The notes: generated by a model from the sequence alone, not told the origin. DNA of 63,533 nucleotides from Bryobacterales bacterium (GCA_003135055.1 PLDF01000210.1:1-63533), one strand, 5' to 3'; positions 16,268 to 25,107 are shown, counted from the stretch's first letter. A program made the numbers and translations.

Positions 16268-17872
16268 CTAATCCAGCGCGAACACCAGCAGGGCGTGACC
16301 GGCCGGGATCGCGATGTACTGCTTGCCTTCGCTCATATAACTGATCGGATTGGCGTCAATCCCGCCGCCGGTCTCGAAGCGCCACAGCAGACTCCCGTTT
16401 TGCGCGTCCAGCGCAAAGAACGAACTGAGGTTCGACCCGAATACCAGACCTCCCGCCGTCGTCATCAGTCCCGAGTGCGAAGGCCGGTGCAGCTTGTACT
16501 CCCAACGCAGTTGGCCCGTCGCCGCTTCGAGCGCGCGCACCGCGCCGTATGGCTCCTCGCCCTTGTAATCGCTCTGGCCACCGCCGTTGAAGAACGCGCC
16601 GGCCCGGTACTCGGCCTCGCCCTTATGATAAATGGCCGCCTCCTCTTTCACGTTGACATAATACAGGCCGGTCTTCGCGTTATAAGTGGAGCTATACCAG
16701 TTTGACCCGCCGCCAAGGCTCGGCCAGATTAACTTACCTTCCACGGTAGGCTCCGCGTCGGGCACGCGCATGGGCCGGCCGGCTTCGTCGAGACCCGTAG
16801 CCCACGTCTGCTTCACGAAGGGCCGGCCGGCGATAAACTTGCCGGTGACGCGGTCCAGCGCGTAGTAAAAGCCATTGCGGTTGGCCAGCAACACCAGCTT
16901 GCGAACCTGCCCCGCAACCGTCCCGTCGGTCAGAATCGGCGTCTGCGCCGAGTCCCAATCGTACATGTCGTGCGGCGTAAATTGGAAATGCCACTTCTTC
17001 GCTCCCGTATCGGGGTCGAGTGCGATCAGGCAGTCCGAGTACAGGTTGTCGCCCTTGCGCACATCGCCGTTCCAGTCCGGCCCAGGATTCCCGGTGCCCC
17101 AATAAACCGTATTAGTCTCCGGATCGTACGCGCCTGTCACCCAAGCCGTGGCCGATCCGGTCTTCCAACTCTCGCCTGCCCACGTTTCGTTCCCAGGTTC
17201 GCCTTTGCCCGGGATGGTGTTGAAGCGCCAGAGACGCTTTCCAGTCTTGGCGTCGTACCCGTCGATGAACCCGCGCACGCCGAACTCGCCACCCGCCATT
17301 CCGGTAATGATTGCGTTCTTCACCGCAAGCGGCGCTCCCGTGCCCGAATAACCGTTCTTGTAATCGGCCATGGTCACGTCCCACCGCAGGCTGCCGGTGC
17401 GCGCATCGAGCGCAATCAGGTGCGCGTCCGTGCTGGCGTAATACAGCGTGTTACCCAGGATGGCCAGGCCGCGATTCACCTTACCGCAACACAACCGGAG
17501 ATCGTGCGGCAATTCCTTCCGGTAACTCCACAATGAGCGGCCGGTAACGGCGTCGAGCGCCTCTACGGCGTTCGGCGGCTCCGTCACATATAAGACGCCA
17601 TCCACCGCGATCGGCGAAGTCTCGAACGTGTCCGTCTCGTCTACCTGACGCATCCAGGCGATGTGCAGTTTGCTTACGTTACCGGTGTTGACCTGGTCGA
17701 GCGGGGAGTAACGCTGGCCGGAGTAATCGCGCGAGTAAGTCAGCCAGTTGCCCGGCTCCTGGTTGGCATCGCGGATGCGGTCGTACGATACGTTCACCTG
17801 CGCCAGCAGCGCGGCTGGGGTGAGAGAGACAGAGCCCAGACAGACACAGCCCAGCCAGATCAAGATTCTCAT
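16268..17872 (-). CDS. PQQ-dependent alcohol dehydrogenase
   Basis: A 534-residue periplasmic quinoprotein with signal peptide (LIWLGCVCLGSVSLTPAALL). It shows the eight-bladed propeller pattern with repeated docking-type motifs (LDAVTGRSLW, LDARTGSLRW, YDAKTGKRLW, LDPDTGAKKW, LEAATGQLRW, LDAQNGSLLW) and the vicinal disulfide Cys-Cys in LCCGKVNRG (about residue 127) of methanol/ethanol-type dehydrogenases. It oxidises an alcohol or aldehyde using PQQ. It has no haem domain of its own; the electron acceptor is probably the di-haem cytochrome c encoded just upstream with a four-base overlap. No pqq synthesis genes are in the window. Confidence 0.92.
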   Translation of the reverse strand: MRILIWLGCVCLGSVSLTPAALLAQVNVSYDRIRDANQEPGNWLTYSRDYSGQRYSPLDQVNTGNVSKLHIAWMRQVDETDTFETSPIAVDGVLYVTEPPNAVEALDAVTGRSLWSYRKELPHDLRLCCGKVNRGLAILGNTLYYASTDAHLIALDARTGSLRWDVTMADYKNGYSGTGAPLAVKNAIITGMAGGEFGVRGFIDGYDAKTGKRLWRFNTIPGKGEPGNETWAGESWKTGSATAWVTGAYDPETNTVYWGTGNPGPDWNGDVRKGDNLYSDCLIALDPDTGAKKWHFQFTPHDMYDWDSAQTPILTDGTVAGQVRKLVLLANRNGFYYALDRVTGKFIAGRPFVKQTWATGLDEAGRPMRVPDAEPTVEGKLIWPSLGGGSNWYSSTYNAKTGLYYVNVKEEAAIYHKGEAEYRAGAFFNGGGQSDYKGEEPYGAVRALEAATGQLRWEYKLHRPSHSGLMTTAGGLVFGSNLSSFFALDAQNGSLLWRFETGGGIDANPISYMSEGKQYIAIPAGHALLVFALD

Positions 17873-18639
17873 TTCGCCTCCTTCAACGATGCCAGGTACG
17901 CCACCAGGTCCGTCAATTCCGCATCCTGCAGTTGCCCTTGATACGACGGCATGGGCGACTTGCCCCGCTGCTTATCCACCTGCGCCAGGTCCTTCTTCCA
18001 GAACGAATACGAGCGCCCGGCGCTGTCGCGGATCTGAATGGAGAACGAGTCCTCATTCACTCGCACCCCGGTGACTGGCTGTCCACTGTTCGGAACCACC
18101 GTCACCAGCAGGTAACCCTCGGGCACGGCGGCGCCCGGGTTGACGATAGACTCGCGAAGATATGCCGCGCTGCGCGACTCGCCGATCGCCGACAGATCCG
18201 GCCCCGCGACGCCACCTTCGCCGTGGATCGAGTGACAGCCCGCGCAGTTGCCTTTGCCACGGTAAATCTCCGCGCCGCGCGCTGCATCGCCCGGCGCCGG
18301 TTTGAGCGCCACCTTGCCGAGCGACCGGACATATGCCGCGGTCTGCCGCGTCTCGCGGTCGGACATTGCCCCCGCCCCAGGCATCTCCGTACCGCGAATG
18401 CCATCTTCCAGGATCTTGAGCAGCGCGGCGTCGTCGGGCGCCCGCGACAGCTTGGCCCGCGTCAACAGGGGCCCGCGCCCGCCCTCGCCATTCGGCCCAT
18501 GGCAGCGCGCGCAATGGACCTGAAACAATTTCGCCCCATTAAGAAGGTCGGCGCGGCTGTTCGGAAGCTTAACCTTGGTTTCCGTCCCCGCCGCCAGGGC
18601 CGCTACGCCCGACACCAGCAATGACAACGCCAGTTTCAT
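17869..18639 (-). CDS. Di-haem cytochrome c, partner of PQQ dehydrogenase
   Basis: A 256-residue exported protein with a signal peptide (KLALSLLVSGVAALAAG) and two cytochrome c domains: CARCH at about residues 43-47 with Met ligand candidate in GTEMPG, and CAGCH near residues 136-140 with SPMPSY. Between and after the haems a beta-rich insert (LLVTVVPNSGQPVTGVRVNE) resembles that of acidobacterial c-type cytochromes. It is the first gene of a two-gene operon; its stop overlaps the dehydrogenase start (ATGA). It should shuttle electrons from PQQ to the respiratory chain. Confidence 0.92.
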   Translation of the reverse strand: MKLALSLLVSGVAALAAGTETKVKLPNSRADLLNGAKLFQVHCARCHGPNGEGGRGPLLTRAKLSRAPDDAALLKILEDGIRGTEMPGAGAMSDRETRQTAAYVRSLGKVALKPAPGDAARGAEIYRGKGNCAGCHSIHGEGGVAGPDLSAIGESRSAAYLRESIVNPGAAVPEGYLLVTVVPNSGQPVTGVRVNEDSFSIQIRDSAGRSYSFWKKDLAQVDKQRGKSPMPSYQGQLQDAELTDLVAYLASLKEAK

Positions 18640-18683
18640 GCCGCGTCTATCTTATCGTAAAGACCGAGCCCGTTCTCGGTAGG

Positions 18684-18702
18684 GTAAGCTTTAGCTTGCC
18701 CG
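18684..18702. repeat. Palindromic TAAGCTTTAGCTTGCCC repeat
   Basis: A GGTAAGCTTTAGCTTGCCC copy of the dispersed element that is also seen near 7791-7812 and 2391-2412. It lies between the cytochrome operon and the decayed GNAT gene. Confidence 0.6.
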
Positions 18703-18768
18703 CCTTGGTGTGAACGACACGACGCAAGCGGTAATCTCCCATTTGCAGCGGGGGCGTCGGCGATAGGT

Positions 18769-19255
18769 TCAAGCGGCCTTAAAAGCCCTTTCGATGGTAG
18801 CCATGGCAACGAAGAGTCTGTTTCGGCGATCTTGAAGCTGCGAGAATTCATGGTGAAGATAAAAAGTGCGGGCCGTCTCGTCCGGAGCTTCGACCACAAC
18901 TCCAACCGATGCCACCTTCGGCGTATTACTCCAGCTTCTATAGAGAGCGTCCATCAATAGTAGACGGCCGAGGTTTTTGCCCCGGTGCGAACTGCCGATG
19001 GCCATCCTCCCCAACTGGGTCGCGGGAAGAAGCGGATAGCGGGGAAGCTTCCTGGCTATCGCTTCCGGCAACCCGCTGAGATGGGCGCTATAAGCCGAGA
19101 GTATAGTAGCCGGGAATTACGCTGTTCGCGTCGATCGTGACGAAAGAGGAGCGACCTTTCGCCGGCATCCTGGCCGGCCCGATGGCGAAGATAGTGGCCC
19201 CTCCGGCGCGCCCGAGTGGAAAACCGCCCGGTCGTGGAAGGCGTTGAGCGGTTCT
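18769..19255 (-). pseudogene. GNAT acetyltransferase toxin remnant (TacT-like)
   Basis: Joining frames gives a TacT-like GNAT protein: VEPLNAFHDRAVFHSG, then (frame change) HYLRHRAGQDAGERS, then (frame change) SFVTIDANSVIPGYYTL, then (frame change) AHLSGLPEAIARKLPRYP and LGRMAIGSSHRGKNLGRLLL. The last part contains the acetyl-CoA loop (RGKNLG). At least three single-base shifts separate these blocks, so it is dead. Family toxins acetylate aminoacyl-tRNA and pair with DUF1778 antitoxins; the remains of such an antitoxin lie directly upstream. Confidence 0.8.
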
Positions 19256-19282
19256 ACCCATACTCAACGCCACGCGCACGGC

Positions 19283-19520
19283 TCACTGCAGGGCCAGCTC
19301 TTGGCGGTATTCTCGGGCGGCTTTGCGCAACGCGACGCCTGGGTTGGGCGGGTCGAGAATGGCATTCGCAAAGGCTTCCGTCTCGCGGGCGGTCAGGACC
19401 AACATGGAGCGCCTTTCAATCGTCCGCTCGGCTTCCAAGATTCGGCGCTATGAAGGACAAAAGTCGGTCATAGTACGGCCCTCCGGATCCGCTGCCCTTC
19501 CGATCTCGATGGCGATGGTT
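19283..19520 (-). pseudogene. DUF1778 antitoxin remnant (TacA-like)
   Basis: The last 40 codons (from the ATG at 19405 to the TGA at 19283-19285) are intact and typical of DUF1778: MLVLTARETEAFANAILDPP then NPGVALRKAAREYRQEL. Upstream, EAERTIERRS continues in frame, but a TAG and frame changes interrupt the amino-terminal ribbon-helix-helix (RITIAIEIGRAAD, GRTMTDF). It precedes the GNAT toxin remnant in the normal antitoxin-toxin order. Confidence 0.75.
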
Positions 19521-19747
19521 ATCCGGATAATGTGGCGGCCCGGTCCGGCGCGCCGAGCCTGCTGTTGTTCAGCAGAGTGCTCAGCAGACTGTTCAACAGA
19601 CCCGGCAAAAGACGTTGCCGGCCAGACTTTCGTCCGGCTTACCCGTAGCTGCGAAGAATGCGGCGCGGCGGATCTCGCTAGACTCCTGGGTTGGGCGGTA
19701 ACCGCAATTCCAAAGCTAAGGCTGCTTTGAAATTCAAAGGTCTAGTA

Positions 19748-19812
19748 GTGTTCGACCGAGTGATTTTGTGCTCTTCCTGGAAACCACTCCCTCACGGTCG
19801 TGGCTCTGGGGA
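19748..19812. repeat. Dispersed CTCCCTCACGGTCGTGGCTC repeat
   Basis: Second long copy of the element at 13978-14050, sharing both the GATTTTGTGCTCTTCCTGG block and ACTCCCTCACGGTCGTGGCT. The surrounding 19.6-20.4 kb has no intact gene. Confidence 0.7.
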
Positions 19813-20080
19813 GTCGCGGCCGGAAGGGAGCGATTAGCGGTCGGAGAACTAGTTGAATCCGACGGAGCAGAGGCTTTGCGTATCGTTACTGCTGCCCGAA
19901 TCACGGGTCCAAGTGAAATGGCGCCTCTCTGCCTTCAATTCAAGGGAAAGACGAGCGTCTCAACGCCGACGCCCGATTACGAAACTTGCTGGCATTGGAG
20001 GAGTACTCTGCAAGGGCAAGCGAGAGTCCAGGGACCCGGATTGAAGCGAGCCTCCGGAATGAGACACGAAGTCAACGGGC

Positions 20081-20170
20081 TCACTCCGGCTCGATCACGA
20101 TCTCAGCGCCTTCCTGGACCCTTGGTCCGAATACGCCATAAAGGTTCCGAGCTAGTTCGGCTTCAGTCAT
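20081..20170 (-). pseudogene. Phd/YefM-type antitoxin fragment
   Basis: A 29-codon open frame from the ATG at 20170 reads MTEAELARNLYGVFG then RVQEGAEIVIEPE and stops at TGA. Short antitoxins of the Phd/YefM group begin with a very similar block (ARNLHAVLERVRQGAEVVIE) and continue for 40-50 more residues that are missing here. No toxin partner is visible. The stretch is too short for certainty. Confidence 0.45.
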
Positions 20171-20475
20171 CTGCGAAGCGCCATCGATTGGATCAGAGCT
20201 TCTTTCGGCGCTGAGTCATGGCCAACACGGAATGGCGCGAACACGGGCTCCGATGGGCCGCGCGTGCGTCAAAACGAGAACCTAGGTTCCAAGGAAACAC
20301 CTAGCCGGAGCCTCGGGAAATCACACTGAAGGTGAGGCCGGCAGTCCGAAAGAAATTCTCCTAAAAATCCTCTGAGAGACCACACTTGTGATCTAATAAG
20401 GTGGCGGATCGGCATATCTTGCTGTAGAATTGGTTAGCGGAATCCGATCCGGAGACTCAAAAAGACACATACATT

Positions 20476-20850
20476 ATGCCCACTAAACTAGACAACGAAA
20501 TTCTCGCCGCTGCCATCGAAGGGTTCGAGGCTCAGAAGAAGCACATCGACACTCAGATTGCAGAGATCCGGCAAAAATTGGGTGGCGGCAGCGCCGAACC
20601 CGCGGCTACTCCCGAGCCTGGACGCAAGCGACGGAAGATGAGCGCGGCTGGAAGGAAGCGAATCGCCGAAGCGCAGCGTAAGAGATGGGCTGCGTCCAGG
20701 AAGGAATCCGTAGCGCCTGCGAAAGCGGCGAAGCCGGAGGCCCAAAAGCCGAAACGGAGACTGAGCGCGGCTGGCCGGAAGAGAATCATCGAGGCCACCA
20801 AGAAACGTTGGGCTGCGGTCCGGGCAGCGGCCGCCAAAGCGGCCGGTTAG
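20476..20850 (+). CDS. Small basic protein with two SAAGRKRI motifs
   Basis: A 124-residue protein. The amino-terminal 35 residues form a probable coiled coil (LAAAIEGFEAQKKHIDTQIA then EIRQKLGG). Two near-identical basic modules follow, MSAAGRKRIAEAQRKRWA at about residues 55-72 and LSAAGRKRIIEATKKRWA at about 95-112, separated by an Ala/Lys/Pro linker. The modules resemble NUMOD3/AT-hook-like DNA-binding motifs found in acidobacterial and planctomycete small proteins. Composition suggests a nucleoid-associated or histone-like role, which is an inference. It has its own leader of about 100 bases. Confidence 0.85.
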   Translation: MPTKLDNEILAAAIEGFEAQKKHIDTQIAEIRQKLGGGSAEPAATPEPGRKRRKMSAAGRKRIAEAQRKRWAASRKESVAPAKAAKPEAQKPKRRLSAAGRKRIIEATKKRWAAVRAAAAKAAG

Positions 20851-20936
20851 ACTGTTGCCAAATTCCCGGCTGCCTGTCTAACTCAGTTCGGAGACTGTCT
20901 GCCGCGGATGGCTTCGCAAGGCCCCGAGTCCAGGCG

Positions 20937-22760
20937 CTATCCGATCACTTGATCCGAGGCGCGCTTGGCTTGTTGCAGGGCGCCGGTGGCGCTTTGGTGG
21001 CCGTTAAGCTCGGAGTGTGCGATGACGATACGTCCGTAACCTTTCTGCACCGTTTCCCGCGGCGAATTCTTTCCGTCGCGGCCGTAGTAGAACCCCGGCG
21101 GCTGCATTATCCGGGCGTGTCCCCAACGGTTCAACACAATGCCGGCGATGTCTTTGGAGGCGCGAAACCCGGCGTCGTGGAACAAGGTCGTCATCTGTGT
21201 GCGGATCTGGCTCTCGTAATCGGCGTATGTCGTACCGAGAAGCTTCTTGCGCCCTAAGTCTCCCTGTTCGGCAGCTGGACGGCCGGCGGCGTACAGACCC
21301 AGGTAAAAGGTGAGGACGATTGGCTTATCGGGATTGAGAACCGGGTTGTAGGAACCGGCCGTCATGGGGCGGCGGATGTTGCAGGACCAGCCAAAGCCAT
21401 CGTTGAAATAACGCACGGCGGGTGCGTCCAGTTTGTAGAGGAACCGCCAGTTAGTCAGCGCCACGTTGACGCTGAGGGCCGGGGCGTATTGGAATTCGCC
21501 GTACGCGGCGCGGAGGTCGCCCGGAAGATCGGCGAGCAGATGCCGGTTGATCCATCCGGCGGACGCCATCACCACGGAGTCGGCGCGAGTGCGGTAGAGT
21601 TTGCCGTCTTTCTCATAGGTCACTGCCACGCCGCCGCCGGTGGAGTGTTCCACGCGGATGACGGTGGCGCCCAGACGAATGCGCGTGGGAGAATCGGGCC
21701 GGTCGAGGGCGGCGAAATTCACCGGAGTGTTGAGCACGCCGGCGAAACTCAAGTCCCCGGGAATGGCATCGGGGATAAGCCATCGCACCAGATGCCGCGC
21801 GAACGTGGTGTTACCGCCGGGAAACGAGATACCGGCTGGCGAGTTGGCGGGAATCACCAGGTTGTGTCCGGCGCGCGCGCAGACCGCGTCGGGACTGGCG
21901 CCGCAGATCAATCCGATCACCGGCTCGACGAACTTCGTCACTTCCGGATCGAGGCCCAGCTCGCTTTCCAGATACTGTTTGTAGGTAATACCGTCGAGAT
22001 GCCGGCGGAGGGCTTCCGATCCGCCCGTGATACTGCGCCACTTGAGTAAGTCGCGTTTCACCGGGCCGGAGAAGGGAGCGCCTTCCAGCTTGTTGGCGAA
22101 GATGTTGCGCACCCAGAGCGGCTTGGAGCCGCCGGGTTGGCGGCCGAAGCAATAGCCGATGTCCACCTGGGTGTCGTTGATGCCATCCATGTGCGAATAG
22201 TTGTCGCGCGGGAAACGCAGCGGCTTGAGGGCCGGGTCCCAGGCGGCGTAGACATACTCGCGGGGAAGATGGAGATCGGTGAACAACTCGTCCAGCTGAT
22301 TGTGCGAGCCCTCGCGAGGGATGCCGAAGTCATTGGAGGCTTGCGGCCCGATCAGACGCTGGCCGTTGACCAAGAACTCATTCTGCTTGCAGTGGCCGCC
22401 GAACATAGGATGGTTTTCGAGAATCAGACAGCGCTTTTTCCCGGCGGTAGCTTTGGCGAAGTAGTAAGCTGAGCCGAGACCGCTCAATCCGCCGCCCACT
22501 ATCAGCAGGTCGAAGGATGCGCCAGTGTCGGGGATGCCTGCGGGAAGCGGGGTATAAGCGCCTTGGGATATCTTGTGGCCGGCCGTGACAACCGGCCAAG
22601 GATCGCCGTTGGAGGCGGCGTAGTCGCCAACGCCGCCGTAGCCGGTGAAGGTGTCGCGCGCGGCACGGGGCTGTGCGGCGGCCGGCGCAGGCATTTCCAG
22701 GAGGGCGGCGCCGGCGGCCAGGAGAGTGTTGTTAAGGAAGTCGCGGCGGAAGATCTTCAC
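20937..22760 (-). CDS. Secreted FAD-dependent oxidoreductase
   Basis: A 607-residue flavoprotein read from a GTG at 22760, six bases after a GGAGG site; the longer ATG frame lacks a signal. The start gives a Tat-type leader (FRRDFLNNTLLAAGAALLEM). The Rossmann motif FDLLIVGGGLSGLGSAYYFA (about residues 84-103) binds FAD and ILENHPMFGGHCKQNEF follows. The protein resembles spermidine dehydrogenase and related periplasmic amine/polyamine oxidoreductases in length and in the GHARIMQPPGFYYGRDG region near the carboxy terminus. The substrate is not certain. It stands alone on the minus strand. Confidence 0.85.
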   Translation of the reverse strand: MKIFRRDFLNNTLLAAGAALLEMPAPAAAQPRAARDTFTGYGGVGDYAASNGDPWPVVTAGHKISQGAYTPLPAGIPDTGASFDLLIVGGGLSGLGSAYYFAKATAGKKRCLILENHPMFGGHCKQNEFLVNGQRLIGPQASNDFGIPREGSHNQLDELFTDLHLPREYVYAAWDPALKPLRFPRDNYSHMDGINDTQVDIGYCFGRQPGGSKPLWVRNIFANKLEGAPFSGPVKRDLLKWRSITGGSEALRRHLDGITYKQYLESELGLDPEVTKFVEPVIGLICGASPDAVCARAGHNLVIPANSPAGISFPGGNTTFARHLVRWLIPDAIPGDLSFAGVLNTPVNFAALDRPDSPTRIRLGATVIRVEHSTGGGVAVTYEKDGKLYRTRADSVVMASAGWINRHLLADLPGDLRAAYGEFQYAPALSVNVALTNWRFLYKLDAPAVRYFNDGFGWSCNIRRPMTAGSYNPVLNPDKPIVLTFYLGLYAAGRPAAEQGDLGRKKLLGTTYADYESQIRTQMTTLFHDAGFRASKDIAGIVLNRWGHARIMQPPGFYYGRDGKNSPRETVQKGYGRIVIAHSELNGHQSATGALQQAKRASDQVIG

Positions 22761-22980
22761 GTGGGGGCCTCCGAGACTCTCAAGTATGACAAACTGGCGG
22801 CGGGACTGGCCGGTATTCCCTCCCGGGCATCGCCCAAACATAAACTTGGCCCGTACCCTCGATCTCAACGCGGAGGCGCGGAAATTGCGAGATCACGCGG
22901 AGAGTTCTCAGACTCCCTCGAAGTACTCCATGGGCAGAGAATAAGTCGAACACGAGACTGGGCCTTCAACGCAGTGTAAA

Positions 22981-23016
22981 GGTGGGACAGACGATCGCCT
23001 TATGTCGTCTGTCAAT
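22981..23016. repeat. Hairpin repeat GGGACAGACGATCG, copy 1
   Basis: GGTGGGACAGACGATCGCC with TGTCGTCTGTCAA forms an imperfect stem just 3' of the ICMT-like gene. A second copy is at 44455-44488, 3' of the UDP-glucose dehydrogenase gene. Confidence 0.7.
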
Positions 23017-23036
23017 TTCAGACCCGATAAGAACGG

Positions 23037-23594
23037 CTACAGTTTCCACAACAGTCTCCACAGCAGAAAGCCGGCGCCGGCCGCGAAACCGAGTGCCGCC
23101 TGATACTCCCGGTTCTTCGCGTAGAGCGCCCAGCGGAATCGTTGAGCGCCTGCATCCTGCACGGCCCGCAAGCGCGGCCACAGTGCGGGTACGCGGTCCG
23201 CAAACGCCCCATAGTCTGGAAACAGTCGCCGCAAATGCTGTTCTTCGAGCTGAATTACGGGCAGATACACGAAGAGGAATACGGCGGCGAACAGCGCGCC
23301 CAACCAGGGGCTTCTGGCTGCCATCGCCAAGCCGGCCGCCACCAGCAAAGTCCCCAGGTAGAGCGGATTGCGAGTATGAGCATAGGGGCCCCCTTTAGCC
23401 AGCCGCTGGTCCTTGGCCAGGCACCCGGCCGCCCAGGCACGCAGCGCCAGACCCGCCACCGAAACCGGCAGCCCCAGTTCGAGCGACGGCGCCGTCGGAC
23501 GGGAAAACACCGCAAAGACCAGCACGACGAGGAAGCCGCTGGGCACACGCAAGCGGGCTACGGCATCGGCGTAAGGTTTGGGAAACGCCAACAT
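23037..23594 (-). CDS. Isoprenylcysteine carboxyl methyltransferase-family protein
   Basis: A 185-residue membrane protein with about four hydrophobic helices and the family signature GPYAHTRNPLYLGTLLVAAG (about residues 69-88), then VFLFVYLPVIQLEEQHLRRL with the acidic pair used in the SAM site. Bacterial members of this family methylate lipids or small molecules rather than prenylated proteins. It is the last gene of a minus-strand group after the heptosyltransferase waaC (13-base gap), so a role in modifying an envelope lipid is plausible but inferred. Confidence 0.85.
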   Translation of the reverse strand: MLAFPKPYADAVARLRVPSGFLVVLVFAVFSRPTAPSLELGLPVSVAGLALRAWAAGCLAKDQRLAKGGPYAHTRNPLYLGTLLVAAGLAMAARSPWLGALFAAVFLFVYLPVIQLEEQHLRRLFPDYGAFADRVPALWPRLRAVQDAGAQRFRWALYAKNREYQAALGFAAGAGFLLWRLLWKL

Positions 23595-23607
23595 CAGACC
23601 GCTCCCA

Positions 23608-24552
23608 TCATCGAACCAGGAGCCCCGCCTTCAACGCCTCGAACACCAGCTCCGGGAGCGCCTTCCACATGCTGGTATCGGGCTCGCCGCCGCGTTTATA
23701 ACTGGTGACCGCATCCGGGGCGCGCAACACTTGGAGCGAGTCTCCGTAAGGGCCGTTGATCGCGGGGTCGGTGGGGCCGTAGATTGCCACCCCAGGTTTG
23801 TTCAACGCAGCGGCAAGGTGCAAGGGGCCGCTATCGACGCCGATCACGGCCGCCGCGCGGCGGGTGGCGTCGATCAGGCCGGCGATCCCCGAACAGTGCA
23901 GGACGGCGCCGGGAACTTGCGACAAGTCGGCCCGCGCGGCAGGCGGACCGTTGAGCACCAGGGGAATGCCGAGACTGCGCAGACGGGATGCCAACTCGGC
24001 GTAATGCTCCATGGGCCATTGCTTGGAGCGCCATCCGGCCAGCGGCGAGGCGAGCACGAACTCACCGCAGGGCAACGCCCCTTCCGCGCGTCCCGGCGGC
24101 AGCGGGAACACTGGCGCGGCCTTCCGCGCTCCAGCGGCGGCGGCGAGGTCGAGGCGCATATCCACCATGTGGACGGCGGTCGTGGTTACCCGGTTCGAAT
24201 AGAACAGCGACGCCGCACGCTCGCGGGCGATGCCGCCGGCAAAGCCGAAAATGCGGCCCGGCTTGGCGAGGCGCGCCACCACGGCGGATTTCACCAGGCC
24301 TTGAAAATCCACCGCAAAATCGTAGCGCTCGGCCCGCAATTCGCGCAGGCTTTCGAAGAAGCGCTCGCGGCGAAAGGGGAGTACCCGATCGAGGAATGGA
24401 TTCTCTTCAAGCAGCGGCGCCCACTGAGGCTCTACGACCCACGTCAACCGGGATTGAGGATGGCCGTTTTTGAGCGCGGCGGCCGCGGGAAGCGTGTGGA
24501 CGATATCGCCCATCGCGCCGAGCCGCACGATCAAGATTTGGCTAGCGGGCAT
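23608..24552 (-). CDS. waaC: Glycosyltransferase family 9, heptosyltransferase I-like
   Basis: A 314-residue GT9 enzyme. It begins QILIVRLGAMGDIVHTLPAA, the typical WaaC/RfaC start, continues with RYDFAVDFQGLVKSAVVARL, and ends with the nucleotide-sugar site VIGVDSGPLHLAAALNKPGV and IYGPTDPAINGPYG. Such enzymes add heptose to the lipopolysaccharide inner core. It is cotranscribed with the ICMT-like gene and lies 189 bases after the nucleotidyltransferase-like gene, the gap being filled by a palindromic repeat. Exact sugar specificity cannot be read from the sequence. Confidence 0.9.
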   Translation of the reverse strand: MPASQILIVRLGAMGDIVHTLPAAAALKNGHPQSRLTWVVEPQWAPLLEENPFLDRVLPFRRERFFESLRELRAERYDFAVDFQGLVKSAVVARLAKPGRIFGFAGGIARERAASLFYSNRVTTTAVHMVDMRLDLAAAAGARKAAPVFPLPPGRAEGALPCGEFVLASPLAGWRSKQWPMEHYAELASRLRSLGIPLVLNGPPAARADLSQVPGAVLHCSGIAGLIDATRRAAAVIGVDSGPLHLAAALNKPGVAIYGPTDPAINGPYGDSLQVLRAPDAVTSYKRGGEPDTSMWKALPELVFEALKAGLLVR

Positions 24553-24572
24553 AGCTCACCTGGTTCGCCGCT

Positions 24573-24705
24573 CTGTAGGGCGGACCCCTGGTCCGCACAC
24601 TGGTCCGCGCGAGTACCCCCGGACCCGCTTTTCGCCCAACGAATTACCCCCAGCGGCCGGCGGGGCCGTCGGCCGCGGACCAGAGGGTCCGCCCCACAAT
24701 CCGGC
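24573..24705. repeat. GGACCCCTGGTCC palindromic repeat block
   Basis: TAGGGCGGACCCCTGGTCCG at the left and GCGGACCAGAGGGTCCGCCC at the right form long inverted arms; related to 13087-13215. It separates two genes of the heptosyltransferase group. Confidence 0.75.
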
Positions 24706-24741
24706 GGGCGCCGGTGTTGGCTCAAATGAACGGTAGGGGAA

Positions 24742-25107
24742 CTAACGGGCTTGCCGGCGTCGAACATGCTCGATCAGCTCGCCACGGCGGCGAAGATCGT
24801 CGTCTTCCAGGCGTACGATTTCAGCCGGCTTGAGATCCGCGAAGAGCTTGTCCAAGTCTTCATTGTCGGCGACTAAGACGTAGTCTATCATGCGTAACGC
24901 AGCCACCAGGCCGGCGCGCGCGCGCTGCGGAAGCAGCTCGCCCGCGAGCGGCAGCACAACTGCTGCAAGGGCGCCGGCGCGGCAGCGGATGCTCTCCAAT
25001 TCTTGCGCATGCCACGCCAATAGCGGGTCGAAATACCCTGTAACTACAATCACGGGGCCGTTGCCGCAGCAAGCGGCCGCGTCTACGATCTTGCTTCGGG
25101 TATTCAC
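24742..25107 (-). CDS. Degenerate nucleotidyltransferase-like (HldE/RfaE C-type) protein
   Basis: A 121-residue protein. The first strand and turn VIVVTGYFDPLLAWHAQELE matches the start of cytidylyltransferase-like folds such as the HldE/RfaE adenylyltransferase domain, whose motif is FDxxHxGH; here the first His is replaced (FDPLLAWHAQ). The later part (AGLVAALRMIDYVLVADNED and LKPAEIVRLEDDD) also follows that fold. It overlaps the waaF gene by four bases (ATGA), consistent with a heptose/LPS-related job. Loss of the HxGH histidine suggests a non-catalytic or altered protein. Confidence 0.75.
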   Translation of the reverse strand: MNTRSKIVDAAACCGNGPVIVVTGYFDPLLAWHAQELESIRCRAGALAAVVLPLAGELLPQRARAGLVAALRMIDYVLVADNEDLDKLFADLKPAEIVRLEDDDLRRRGELIEHVRRRQAR

